64,000 nt of DNA from DASWJZ01 sp964440525 (GTDB lineage Bacteria; Pseudomonadota; Alphaproteobacteria; Rhizobiales; Afifellaceae). The stretch is taken from assembly GCA_964440525.1 (NCBI GenBank), contig CAYTTC010000009.1, positions 1-64,000 on the forward strand. Reading direction: 5' to 3'. Both the position numbers and the translations under genes were made by a program. Below, one piece after another: positions 18,501 through 26,229 of the stretch. Numbering within the stretch: position 1 is the stretch's first letter; each line of letters starts with the position of its first letter. The notes beneath the pieces were generated by a model, which did not search any database, was not told the origin of the DNA, and was given only the letters and a program-made list of their open reading frames with translations.

Positions 18501-18914
18501 CGCATGGGCGTTTCTTCCATGTTCGCGATCATGGGAGAGATTTGCGGACGGATCGGACAGATACCGCGGGGGCTCATGTATATCGAGCGAGCGCTTGACT
18601 ACGTGCGCGAGTCCGGAGAGCGTTTCGCGGAGTCTGACGTCCATCGCGTCAAAGGAGAGCTGCTCAGGATGGCCGGCGAGAGCGCTGACGCCCGGCTCAG
18701 CTTCGAGCGCGCTCTGCTGGTTGCTCGCAGTCAAAGCGCCAGGACCTTGGCTCTGGCGGCCGCGATTCCGCTTGCACGGGCTCTCTGCGAAGAGGGGGAA
18801 TTTGGGCCGGCTCGGGATTTGTTGCAGCCCTTGTATGACAGCTTGCGCCAATCGACACACATCGCCGGCCAATTACGCCAGGCGGATGCGATTTGCGCCA
18901 GCCTGCCGGCATGA
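15540..18914 (+). CDS. SAM domain, class III adenylate/guanylate cyclase, AAA ATPase and TPR protein
   Basis: A 1124-residue cytosolic signalling protein starting at GTG. Order: SAM domain (about 8-66); class III cyclase (about 96-275) with metal-binding Asp105 (FVDLVGST) and Asp149 (HLGDGLIAYFG) and the transition-state pair Asn223/Arg227 (PNLAARLQ), so catalysis looks intact; predicted-ATPase/STAND-like region with Walker A GEPGIGKS at 323-330 and a Walker B-like KFEDVHWVD (about 450); then a C-terminal half of helical TPR-like repeats. Such COG3899 proteins are thought to sense through the repeats and signal through the cyclase. It lies between the isoprenyl synthase and desaturase-like genes, in the same orientation. 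Confidence 0.88.
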   Translation: MHSEQGLGDIDDWLRALGLGRYARLFSEHEIDAEALRELTDADLRELSIPLGPRKRILKGIRELLDDSRTRLESSDQKRLDGHPVADTSLGKDAQRRHLTIVFVDLVGSTSLARRLDPEDLAHLLHTFHEACGRVVERFGGFVAKHLGDGLIAYFGWPEAHENDAERAILAGLGLVESASAITTTLTDRLQVRVGIASGDVVVGEMADTAHARIDEVFGETPNLAARLQAIAAPDTVLVSAETFQLVQHKFLCLDLGQRELKGFGGLTSVYQVVGPRALASNFEARSVGGLTPLINRAEEVELLKSRWYQAAAGHGQVVLLVGEPGIGKSRLCVELHSSLIDQSIVNLSFQCSALHTDSPLYPVARCIGQIAALSDEDAPEDKRRKLESLFGVVEGNRPEISLLGTHLGIDVGQGQDQSTMSPERQRVAVCELLAEFIFGLARRSPVQLKFEDVHWVDPTTSEFLDVLISRIQQNPVLLILTSRPTLSIPWRVNQTVLTLNGLTRSQSALLVEVIVSTAGLSDEVVTKIAERSDGNPLYIEELAATVLGAQTSPSDTAAQAVAKIPATLQDSLLARIDRTSARAKELVQLCAVVGRRFSHEQIKAIYGGDEQELDDTLAELVGEGLLQTIGRPPQAEYSFRHGLIQDAAYSIILLEKRRRLHAACAKSLEEHFPSLCLSDPGTLGRHHEAADNRQAAAPYFLAAGQLAMERSALREANTYLQKGLSVLAAIPDSHWKQQQELKFRTLLGRVCIFAEGWAHPSVMNEFGRALYLCKALGLDNERVPLEWAIATYHLLRGEIQEAVQGGERVLALAEQVSDKDLLSVAHSALTIYRFYNGDFLGTLSHKDQALHFYRTQASKELQKDFGTDRRLQALRGAALAHWCLGDHQIAIDLDEEQRRLALSNGRPFEYAYALTISCILHGLRREAELTRAFADDAIGIALHQGFSFLEANARNFRALAVAMQEPSDATLQECDAAIESFQASGNRMGVSSMFAIMGEICGRIGQIPRGLMYIERALDYVRESGERFAESDVHRVKGELLRMAGESADARLSFERALLVARSQSARTLALAAAIPLARALCEEGEFGPARDLLQPLYDSLRQSTHIAGQLRQADAICASLPA

Positions 18915-19018
18915 CATCATATCCCTGAACGGCTCTGGCGGGACGCTCAATCAGCGGGGAGCGTCAGCCGATCGTCAGGAAGGTCCAGCGTGATTGCGCG
19001 TCGAAGGAGAAACTAGCG

Positions 19019-20695
19019 ATGCAAAAGGTCACCATCGTCGGAGCCGGCATAGCCGGAATGACGGCTGCGCTTCGTTTGGCGCAGCGGGGCTACAAGGTCA
19101 CCCTGTTTGAGCGCGATGATTTCGTCGGCGGAAAATTCCGCGCCACCGAATGGGTCGGCGAAGAAACTAAACGGAGAGTGTACCACGAGCACAGCTACCA
19201 CATGTTCCTGAACTGGTACCACAATTTCTGGGAGATCGCGAAGGATATCGGCGTAAAGGACCAGTTTGCGCCGCTCAACAAGGTCAAGTTCCTAAAGAGA
19301 GGCGAATTCCCATACATGAAGGAGCTTGTGGATTTCGGCGCACCATCGACCATTCTGACGAATCTGTTTTCTGGGGTGCTGCCGCTACCGCATATGTTTC
19401 TCTACATGTACTCTGTTCTCGATCTGCTGAGCACGCCGATGCTGGGCAATCGATTCCGTGACCTGATTTCGGTGAACGGCTTCGCGTCGACCAAACCCTA
19501 TGCCACCGAGGCCAGCGTCAAGATGTATGACGAGTACCTGGCGAAGACATTTGCCATAGCAAGCTACCAGTCATCAGCGAAAACATTTCGAACGTTCTTG
19601 CAGTACGGAACCTATTGCCCGGAGCCACTTTACCTGGCTCTCAAAGGCGATTGCTACAACCACTTCTTGCGCCCATTTCTTGAGAAGCTGACTGGGAAGC
19701 TGGGGGTCGACGTGAAGCTTAATCACGAGGTCACGGCACTCGGGTTTGGCCCGGACGGCCTCGTTTCAGATCTGACATACAGGGTGCTCCCCAAGTATTT
19801 TAGCCCGAGCTTGAGCGAACTGACGGTCGAAGAAGCGCTCGGCCAAAAGCGGATCGACGAGAGGCCCAAGGAGTACACCTATCCAATAGAAGGGTCGCTC
19901 ATCGTCGCAATCCCCCATGTCCCACTGCAGAAACTGATCAGCCCCACTCTCCTCAACAAGGACACGCAACTCGGCGAGAGCGCGAAGCTGCAGAGTGTGC
20001 CGATGGCGTCCATACATTTGCACTTGAATGAGAAGTTCACGGCGCGGATGAAGGCCATGGGCGTCGAACTGCCGAAGGAACCGGTGGTGCTGGTGAATTC
20101 GAAATACAAGCTCAGCTTCGTCGATAATTCTCGGCTTTGGCCGGACTACGGCGGCACCTATCTGAACGTCGTGGCATCGGATTCCCGGCCGCTGAACCGA
20201 TTGAATGCGCCGGAGATTTTCACTTCGGACAAGCAGCCCGGCAAAAAGGCGCCTGAGCTGAAGCTCGAGGCTCCACAGACGACTTTGGACTACGCGCTGA
20301 ACGAGCTTCAATCGTTCCTGTTTTTCGAGAACGATGAGATCGACATCGAGTTGCTGCAGATAGATCGGAACGTCGGCCGCGAGCTGTTCATAAACGAGGT
20401 GGGGAGCTGGCAGTGGCGCCCAACGACCGTCACGAAAGTGGAAAACCTCTTCCTGGCGGGAGACTTCTGCAAGAATTCGATTGATGTCGTCTGTCTCGAA
20501 GGAGCCGTGGTCAGCGGACTTGAGGCGGCCGAACATGTCCGGCGGCGGGGTGGGCTTGGTGTGCCGATCCACACGATCTTTCCAGAAAAGTATCCCACTC
20601 CGTTGTTTTGGCCCTTGAAGCTCGCGCTCGCGCCATACGCCGTCGGGGCGAAGCTGTGGACGATCTATGACACCGTCATGAAACGGTTGAACTAG
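19019..20695 (+). CDS. FAD-dependent phytoene desaturase-like oxidoreductase
   Basis: A 558-residue flavoenzyme. The N-terminal dinucleotide fingerprint is VTIVGAGIAGMTAALRLAQR with the ERDDFVGGKF extension, and the C-terminal FAD signature is NLFLAGDFCKNSIDVVCLEG followed by AVVSGLEAAEH, as in the carotenoid desaturase/amine oxidase superfamily. The region HEHSYHMFLNWYHNFWEIAK resembles substrate-channel segments of carotenoid- or terpene-type members. A hydrophobic C-terminus (PLFWPLKLALAPYAVGAKLW) suggests membrane association. With an isoprenyl diphosphate synthase upstream, an isoprenoid substrate is the best guess (inference); no phytoene or squalene synthase gene is present here. Confidence 0.82.
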   Translation: MQKVTIVGAGIAGMTAALRLAQRGYKVTLFERDDFVGGKFRATEWVGEETKRRVYHEHSYHMFLNWYHNFWEIAKDIGVKDQFAPLNKVKFLKRGEFPYMKELVDFGAPSTILTNLFSGVLPLPHMFLYMYSVLDLLSTPMLGNRFRDLISVNGFASTKPYATEASVKMYDEYLAKTFAIASYQSSAKTFRTFLQYGTYCPEPLYLALKGDCYNHFLRPFLEKLTGKLGVDVKLNHEVTALGFGPDGLVSDLTYRVLPKYFSPSLSELTVEEALGQKRIDERPKEYTYPIEGSLIVAIPHVPLQKLISPTLLNKDTQLGESAKLQSVPMASIHLHLNEKFTARMKAMGVELPKEPVVLVNSKYKLSFVDNSRLWPDYGGTYLNVVASDSRPLNRLNAPEIFTSDKQPGKKAPELKLEAPQTTLDYALNELQSFLFFENDEIDIELLQIDRNVGRELFINEVGSWQWRPTTVTKVENLFLAGDFCKNSIDVVCLEGAVVSGLEAAEHVRRRGGLGVPIHTIFPEKYPTPLFWPLKLALAPYAVGAKLWTIYDTVMKRLN

Positions 20696-20889
20696 CAGGA
20701 GGCGAAAGGCCCTGAGTCCGCGAATAAGGATCGCCGGTTCGCAGCATGTTGGGGGCGCTGTTCCCCACCATTGCCCACTGTCTCAAATCGAGACGCAAAA
20801 GGACCCTGTCGTGCGCGCTGCCTGGGACGCCAAGGTGCCGCTCGGCCGCAGGCCGAGACGCAAGATAAAGCGCCAGCGCCTCGTCCTAA

Positions 20890-20961
20890 ATGACCGGCAG
20901 CCAGATGACCGGCAGCCAGATCGTCATCGATGGCGGCCGCATGGTCGGCCAACCTCGCTAA
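20890..20961 (+). pseudogene. remnant of a short-chain dehydrogenase C-terminus
   Basis: A 72-base frame reads MTGSQMTGSQIVIDGGRMVG, then QPR and a stop. TGSQIVIDGGR is the usual C-terminal strand of an SDR enzyme. The 15-base word ATGACCGGCAGCCAG is repeated exactly in tandem (20890-20919), and an in-frame TAA immediately precedes the fragment, so the rest of the enzyme is lost or scrambled. The surrounding 366 bases (20696-21061) hold no intact gene. This may be the decayed last gene of the isoprenoid cluster. Confidence 0.55.
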
Positions 20962-21061
20962 GGAAAGGTGGTTGCGGCGGCGCTTGGACAGATCAGTCGC
21001 GCCGCCAGCGCGCGTGGCGCGTCAGGTGGCGAGCCGGATTCCAGAGATCAGGAAGCCCCCC

Positions 21062-22105
21062 TCACTCCGCCAGCAGACCCAGTTTCTCTCCTGTGCCCTC
21101 GCGGAAGATTTCCGGCTGCTCGGGCCCATCGACGATGAGCTTCCCGACGAGGCCTCGCGCCGCCCGCGACAGCGCGTGGTCGACCAGGATGTATTCGCCC
21201 GGCACCTCGACCTTGAAATCGACCGCCGCGGCGCCTCCCGGCGGCACCGTGATCGTCTGCACATCGGTCAGCGGCTCGGCGGTGAGCGAGCCGAGATTAT
21301 AGACCTTGTCGAAGATCTCGCCGATGACATGGAAGCTCGAGGTCTTGTTCGGGCCGCCCACGCCGAAATAGATGCGCACCGTCTCGCCCACTTTGGCATG
21401 GAGAGCGTTGTCACTGGTCAGCGCGTTCGCTGCTCCGTTGAAGACAAAATATTCCGGCTGTTCGTTCATCAGCTTGTCGTAGCTCTCGGTGAGCTCGCCC
21501 TGCGTGCCAAACGCCTCCTCGGTATAGATTTCGCCCTGCATAACGTAGAATTCGTGATCGACCGGCGTTAGGCCGCCCTCCGGCTCCACAAGGATGAGCC
21601 CATACATCCCGTTCGAGATGTGCTGTGCGACCATCGGCGTGGCGCAATGATAGACGTAAAGGCCGGCCTTCAGCGCCTTGAAGCGGAAGCCGTCCGACTG
21701 CTCGCCGGGATCGGCCATAGTGGCATGGCCTCCGCCATGCAGCCCGGTGACGGCGTGGAAGTCGACATTGTGCGGCATCCAGCTGTCTTCGTTGTTCTTC
21801 AACGTGACCTCGACCGTGTCGCCGACCCTCACGCGAACAAAAGGCCCCGGTACCTTGTTGTTGAAGGTCCAGTAGCGGTACGTGGTCCCGTCGGCGAGAT
21901 TGCCGACCACTTCGACCGTCTCGAGATCGACTTGGACGGTCTCGGGGCCTCGCTCGCCGATCGGCGACGGGAGTTCCGTCGGGGCGCGGACAATGTTCGC
22001 CGCTGCCGCGTTCTCTTCCGCTGAGGCGCCGGTGGCCCCAACGAACGGCGCGACCCCCAATGCAGCGACTGCGGTTGCGTTGAAAAGCAATGCGCGGACT
22101 TTCAT
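21062..22105 (-). CDS. nirK: copper-containing nitrite reductase NirK
   Basis: A 347-residue periplasmic two-cupredoxin enzyme that reduces nitrite to nitric oxide. A signal peptide covers about residues 1-29 (ending ATGASAE). Type 1 copper ligands are His112, Cys154, His162 and Met167; type 2 ligands are His117, His153 and His310; the catalytic Asp115 and His259 are present (MPHNVDFH, YVYHCATPMVAQHISNGM, SSFHVIGE, LVDHALSRA). All expected residues are there, so it should be active. No nirV, nor, nos, pseudoazurin or NnrR gene is in the window. In the spacer upstream only TTGAT/ATCAA half-sites are visible, with no full FNR/NNR box. Confidence 0.96.
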   Translation of the reverse strand: MKVRALLFNATAVAALGVAPFVGATGASAEENAAAANIVRAPTELPSPIGERGPETVQVDLETVEVVGNLADGTTYRYWTFNNKVPGPFVRVRVGDTVEVTLKNNEDSWMPHNVDFHAVTGLHGGGHATMADPGEQSDGFRFKALKAGLYVYHCATPMVAQHISNGMYGLILVEPEGGLTPVDHEFYVMQGEIYTEEAFGTQGELTESYDKLMNEQPEYFVFNGAANALTSDNALHAKVGETVRIYFGVGGPNKTSSFHVIGEIFDKVYNLGSLTAEPLTDVQTITVPPGGAAAVDFKVEVPGEYILVDHALSRAARGLVGKLIVDGPEQPEIFREGTGEKLGLLAE

Positions 22106-22632
22106 GGAAATATCCTTTCGACGCGGATCGTCGAGCCAAGCGAGCTGCAGATCAAGCCGCGCGGTATGCTATCAAGCCGCAAATTCAGATTAGCCGTCCA
22201 TCTTTACTCGCCTCGGCAAGAGCTGACTATCGGCTTGATAAGAACTCCCAATCGCCCAAAGACGAGACAAAAAGCAGGCTGATTTTTATCTGGTACTGAT
22301 TGACCATATCTTAGATGGGTCGGCCGGAACGATATTACAAGCACTATCTGATCCCCTGTATTCGCTTCGATCTGGTTTCCAAATCAGAAAGACAATTCGA
22401 AAAATAACACTCCGTATCTTCAAGTACATGCGCGTCGCTATTCCAGGCGGACGACCTCAACTGTGGCCAACAAATGCGCGAGGCAGCTCTGGAAATTGCG
22501 GGGGCTTGGTAGTTTGACCCGGCCAGGGTTGCGCCATCCGCCCGAGCGGTCGCGCGATTCCGATGTGGACAGGGGGAAGCCTACCGGCGCACATTTACCT
22601 CCGGAATGGTCCAAACAAATGGGAGACGAGCT
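22106..22632. promoter_or_regulatory. divergent 527-base intergenic region between nirK and the peptide importer
   Basis: No gene is apparent. The part nearest nirK has isolated half-sites ATCAA (two, near 22150-22172) and TTGAT (near 22236) on the plus strand, without the symmetric partner expected of an FNR/NnrR box. 22280-22440 is markedly AT-rich and includes a near-palindrome TCTGGTTTCCAAATCAGA. Promoters for both directions must lie here. GGGAGACGAGCT just before 22633 is the ribosome-binding site of the binding-protein gene. Confidence 0.5.
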
Positions 22633-24228
22633 ATGCTGTTGCGATCGATGCGGCATTTTGCGTCCGCGGCCTTGCTATGTGTGGGGCTGACGGCCCCCGC
22701 CTTTGCCGAGACGCCCGCCGACACGCTGGTTGAGGCCTGGCAGATTGACGACATCATTTCGCTGGATCCGGCCGAGATTTTCGAGATTTCGACCGCGGAG
22801 ATCGCCGGCAACACCTATGAGCGGCTGATCGGCTACGACCCCAACGACGTTTCGAACGTCTTCGGCGTCGTCGCCGAGTCCTGGACGGTGTCGGACGACA
22901 GCAAGACCATCACCTTCAAGATTCGCGAGGGGCGGAAATTCGCCTCCGGCAACCCGATCACAGCGGAGGACGTCGTGTTTTCGCTGCAGCGGCTGATCAA
23001 GCTGGACAAGACGCCGGCCTTCATCATCACGCAGTTCGGAGTGAACAAAGACAACGTCGACGCGATGATCCAGCAGACGGGGGACTACGAAGTCACGTTC
23101 ACCATGGACAAGCCCTACGCCACGAGCTTCGTCCTCTACTGCCTGACCGCTACCGTCGCCTCCGTCGTCGACAAGAAGCTCGCCATGGAGCACGAGGCGA
23201 ACGGCGATTTCGGCTACGAATGGCTGAAGACGAACTATGCCGGCTCTGGCCCCTTCACGATCCGCGAATGGCGCGCCAATGAATCGGTCGTGCTGGAGCG
23301 GAACGACAATTATTCCGGCACGGCAGCGCCGCTGGCTCGCGTCATCTACCGCCACATCCCGGAGACCGCGACACAGCGCCTGTTGCTTGAGAAAGGCGAC
23401 ATCGACGTCGCTCGTAATCTCGGACCGGAAGAGATCGCCGCGGTCTCACCCAATCCGGACATCAAGATCCAGTCGTCACCCAAAGGCACGATCTACTATT
23501 TCAGCCTCAACCAGAAGAACGAGACACTGGCCAAGCCGCAGGTGCGCCAGGCACTGAAATATCTGGTCGACTACTCCGCCATCGCCGACACGATCATGAA
23601 GAACCTCGGCGAGGTGCATCAGGCGTTCCTGCCGAAGGGGTTCCTCGGCGCGGTGAACGACAATCCGTTCACGCTCGACGTCGAGAAAGCGAAGGCTCTG
23701 CTCGCCGAAGCCGGTGTGCCGGATGGCTTCTCGGTGACCATGGACGTCCGCAACACACAGCCGATCACCGGCATCGCCGAGGCGGTCCAGCAGTCGTTGG
23801 CCCTGGCCGGCGTGCAGGTCGAGATCATCCCCGGCGACGGCAAGCAGACGCTGACCAAATACCGGGCTCGCCAGCACGACATCTATATCGGCGTCTGGGG
23901 GCCGGACTATCAGGACCCGCATACCAACGCCCAGACCTTCGCCTCCAACCCGGACAATTCGGATGAGGCCGCGTCAAAAACCCTGGCTTGGCGCAACGCC
24001 TGGGAGACGCCGGAGCTCGGTCTGCAGGTCGATGCGGCGATTCTCGAGCAGGACACGGCAAAGCGCGCCGCCCTCTATGAGGCGATGCAGAAGACGGTGA
24101 TGGACACGAGCCCGTTCGTGACCATGTTCCAGCAGACCGAGGTTGCGGCGCTCCGCGCCAATGTGAAGGACTTCGTTCTCGGACCTTCCTTCGACAACAA
24201 CCTCGTCACCGCGACCAGTAAGGAGTGA
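22633..24228 (+). CDS. dipeptide/oligopeptide ABC transporter substrate-binding protein (DppA-like)
   Basis: A 531-residue periplasmic protein of the SBP_bac_5 family. The start at 22633 (MLLRSMRHFASAALLCVGLT) gives a proper Sec signal peptide and has a GGGAG ribosome-binding site; a start nine codons upstream would put polar residues before it. Mature features are SLDPAEIFEISTAEIAGNTY, VVAESWTVSDDSKTITFKIR and DVRNTQPITGIAEAVQQSLA. Family members bind di/oligopeptides, but also nickel, opines or oligosaccharides. It heads a five-gene importer operon, and its stop overlaps the first permease start. Confidence 0.88.
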   Translation: MLLRSMRHFASAALLCVGLTAPAFAETPADTLVEAWQIDDIISLDPAEIFEISTAEIAGNTYERLIGYDPNDVSNVFGVVAESWTVSDDSKTITFKIREGRKFASGNPITAEDVVFSLQRLIKLDKTPAFIITQFGVNKDNVDAMIQQTGDYEVTFTMDKPYATSFVLYCLTATVASVVDKKLAMEHEANGDFGYEWLKTNYAGSGPFTIREWRANESVVLERNDNYSGTAAPLARVIYRHIPETATQRLLLEKGDIDVARNLGPEEIAAVSPNPDIKIQSSPKGTIYYFSLNQKNETLAKPQVRQALKYLVDYSAIADTIMKNLGEVHQAFLPKGFLGAVNDNPFTLDVEKAKALLAEAGVPDGFSVTMDVRNTQPITGIAEAVQQSLALAGVQVEIIPGDGKQTLTKYRARQHDIYIGVWGPDYQDPHTNAQTFASNPDNSDEAASKTLAWRNAWETPELGLQVDAAILEQDTAKRAALYEAMQKTVMDTSPFVTMFQQTEVAALRANVKDFVLGPSFDNNLVTATSKE

Positions 24229-25295
24229 GCCTCGCCACCGCGCCGAGGAGTGAAACCTTTGGAGAAGAGCGCCGTCGCGCTCTTCTCCGCGTTGGCTGGG
24301 GGATCGCGCGCTTCCTACTAACGCTTGCGGTCACGCTACTCGGGCTTCTCGCCGTCACCTTCATCATCGGCCGCGTGGTGCCAATCGATCCGGTTCTCGC
24401 CATCGTCGGAGATCGAGCGCCGCAGCGTGTGTATCTCCGCGTGCGCGAGGAGATGGGCCTCGATCTCCCGCTCATCCAGCAGTTCTGGCTCTATTGCAGC
24501 AAGGTTTTCGCCGGCGATTTCGGGCGTTCGGTACTGACCACCAACCCGGTGCTGAGCGATATCGCCCGCTATTTCCCGGCGACCATTGAACTGGCGACGC
24601 TCGGCACGCTGATCGGCACCGTGCTCGGCATCCCGCTCGGCGTATTCGCGGCGGTCCGCTCCGGCACCCTCCTCGACCAGCTCGTGCGGATCGTCGGCCT
24701 GGTTGGTTATTCCGTGCCGATCTTCTGGCTCGGGCTGATGGCGCTCCTGCTCTTCTACGCCAAGCTCGATTGGGTGGCCGGGCCCGGCCGGCTCGACATC
24801 GCCTACGACTACATAGTCACGCCGGTGACCGGGATGCTGCTCGTCGACAGCCTGATGCAAGGCGAGTTCGCGGTCTTCGGGAACGCCTTCTCCCACATCA
24901 TCCTGCCGGCGTCGCTGCTCGGCTATTTCTCGCTCGCCTATGTCAGCCGGATGACGCGCTCCTTCATGCTGAACGAGCTCAGCCAGGAATATATCGTCGC
25001 GGCGCGGGTGAAGGGCCTGTCGGAAGCACGCGTGATCTGGCGCCACGCGCTCCGCAACGCCGCCGTCCCGCTGGTGACGGTGATCGTGCTCTCCTATGCG
25101 ACTCTGCTCGAGGGCTCGGTGCTTACCGAAACGGTGTTCGCCTGGCCGGGGCTCGGCTCCTATCTCACCAATTCGCTGCAGAATGCCGACATGAACGCCG
25201 TGCTCGGCGCGACGCTCACCATCGGCGTCACTTTCGTCGGCCTGAATGTCCTGTCGGACGTGCTCTACCGGCTGCTTGACCCGAGGACGCGCTGA
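24225..25295 (+). CDS. dipeptide/oligopeptide ABC transporter permease (DppB-like)
   Basis: A 356-residue inner-membrane protein starting at GTG inside the preceding stop. The N-terminal LLTLAVTLLGLLAVTFIIGR is the first helix of the DppB/OppB family, followed by EEMGLDLPLIQQFWLY and GDFGRSVLTTNPV, both hallmark stretches. The ATPase-contact loop is EYIVAARVKGLSEARVIWRH, with HALRNAAVPLVT after it. It lies one base upstream of the second permease gene. Confidence 0.92.
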   Translation: MSLATAPRSETFGEERRRALLRVGWGIARFLLTLAVTLLGLLAVTFIIGRVVPIDPVLAIVGDRAPQRVYLRVREEMGLDLPLIQQFWLYCSKVFAGDFGRSVLTTNPVLSDIARYFPATIELATLGTLIGTVLGIPLGVFAAVRSGTLLDQLVRIVGLVGYSVPIFWLGLMALLLFYAKLDWVAGPGRLDIAYDYIVTPVTGMLLVDSLMQGEFAVFGNAFSHIILPASLLGYFSLAYVSRMTRSFMLNELSQEYIVAARVKGLSEARVIWRHALRNAAVPLVTVIVLSYATLLEGSVLTETVFAWPGLGSYLTNSLQNADMNAVLGATLTIGVTFVGLNVLSDVLYRLLDPRTR

Positions 25296-25296
25296 G

Positions 25297-26229
25297 ATGG
25301 CGCACGCCCCGACCGCCCCCGATCGACCCAGCTTGCGGGCATGGCTATTGGCGCCGGAACCCGGGTCGCGCCTGCAGGCACGCCTCGGCCGCTTCTACGT
25401 CAGCTGGCGAACTTTTCTCGGCAATCCTCTGGCGGTCATCGGGCTCGTCATCGTGGTGGCACTCGTACTCTGCGCGATTTTTGCCGGGCTTCTCGCAACG
25501 CATTCGCCCTACACGGGCGGCAACTTGCGCATCGAGCGGCTGCTTCCGCCCGGCCCGGAGTTCTGGCTTGGCACCGACGACCAAGCCCGCGACATCTATT
25601 CGCGTATCGTGCACGGATCGCGGCTGACGCTCGCCGTGGTGATCCTCGTGGCGATCATCGCGACTCCGATCGGCCTCGCGATCGGCACCATCGCGGGCTA
25701 TGTCGGCGGCTGGGTCGACGTCGTCCTCATGCGGCTCACCGACATTTTTCTCGCCTTCCCGCGGCTTGTCCTCGCGCTCGCCTTCGTCGCGGCGCTGGGT
25801 CCGGGGATCGAGAACGCCATCATCGCTATCGCGATCACCGCCTGGCCGCCTTATGCGCGTATCGCGCGGGCCGAGACGCTGACCATCCGCAACAGCGAAT
25901 TTATCCAGGCGGTGCGGCTGCAGGGCGGATCCTCGGCGCGCATCATCCTGAAACACGTCGTGCCGCTCTGCCTCTCCTCGGTGATCGTCCGCGTCACGCT
26001 CGATATGGCGGGCATCATCCTGACCGCCGCCGGTCTCGGTTTTCTCGGCCTCGGCGCCCAGCCCCCGCTCCCCGAATGGGGGGCGATGATCGCGGCTGGG
26101 CGGCGCTTCCTGATCGATCAATGGTGGGTCGCGGCCATGCCCGGCATCGCCATCTTCGTCGTCAGCCTCGGCTTCAACCTGCTCGGCGACGGGCTGCGCG
26201 ACGTGCTCGACCCGAAGGCGTCCCGATGA
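25297..26229 (+). CDS. dipeptide/oligopeptide ABC transporter permease (DppC-like)
   Basis: A 310-residue inner-membrane protein. The DppC/OppC signature is visible in the periplasmic stretch FWLGTDDQARDIYSRIVHGS, and the EAA loop is EFIQAVRLQGGSSARIILKH. The start at 25297 is preferred over an upstream frame extension that only overlaps the DppB gene. It overlaps the next ATPase gene by four bases (ATGA). Confidence 0.92.
   Translation: MAHAPTAPDRPSLRAWLLAPEPGSRLQARLGRFYVSWRTFLGNPLAVIGLVIVVALVLCAIFAGLLATHSPYTGGNLRIERLLPPGPEFWLGTDDQARDIYSRIVHGSRLTLAVVILVAIIATPIGLAIGTIAGYVGGWVDVVLMRLTDIFLAFPRLVLALAFVAALGPGIENAIIAIAITAWPPYARIARAETLTIRNSEFIQAVRLQGGSSARIILKHVVPLCLSSVIVRVTLDMAGIILTAAGLGFLGLGAQPPLPEWGAMIAAGRRFLIDQWWVAAMPGIAIFVVSLGFNLLGDGLRDVLDPKASR

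Noticed and set aside
22106..22340. FNR/NnrR box upstream of nirK
   Set aside because: Only half-sites TTGAT or ATCAA are present; none has a partner at the right spacing.
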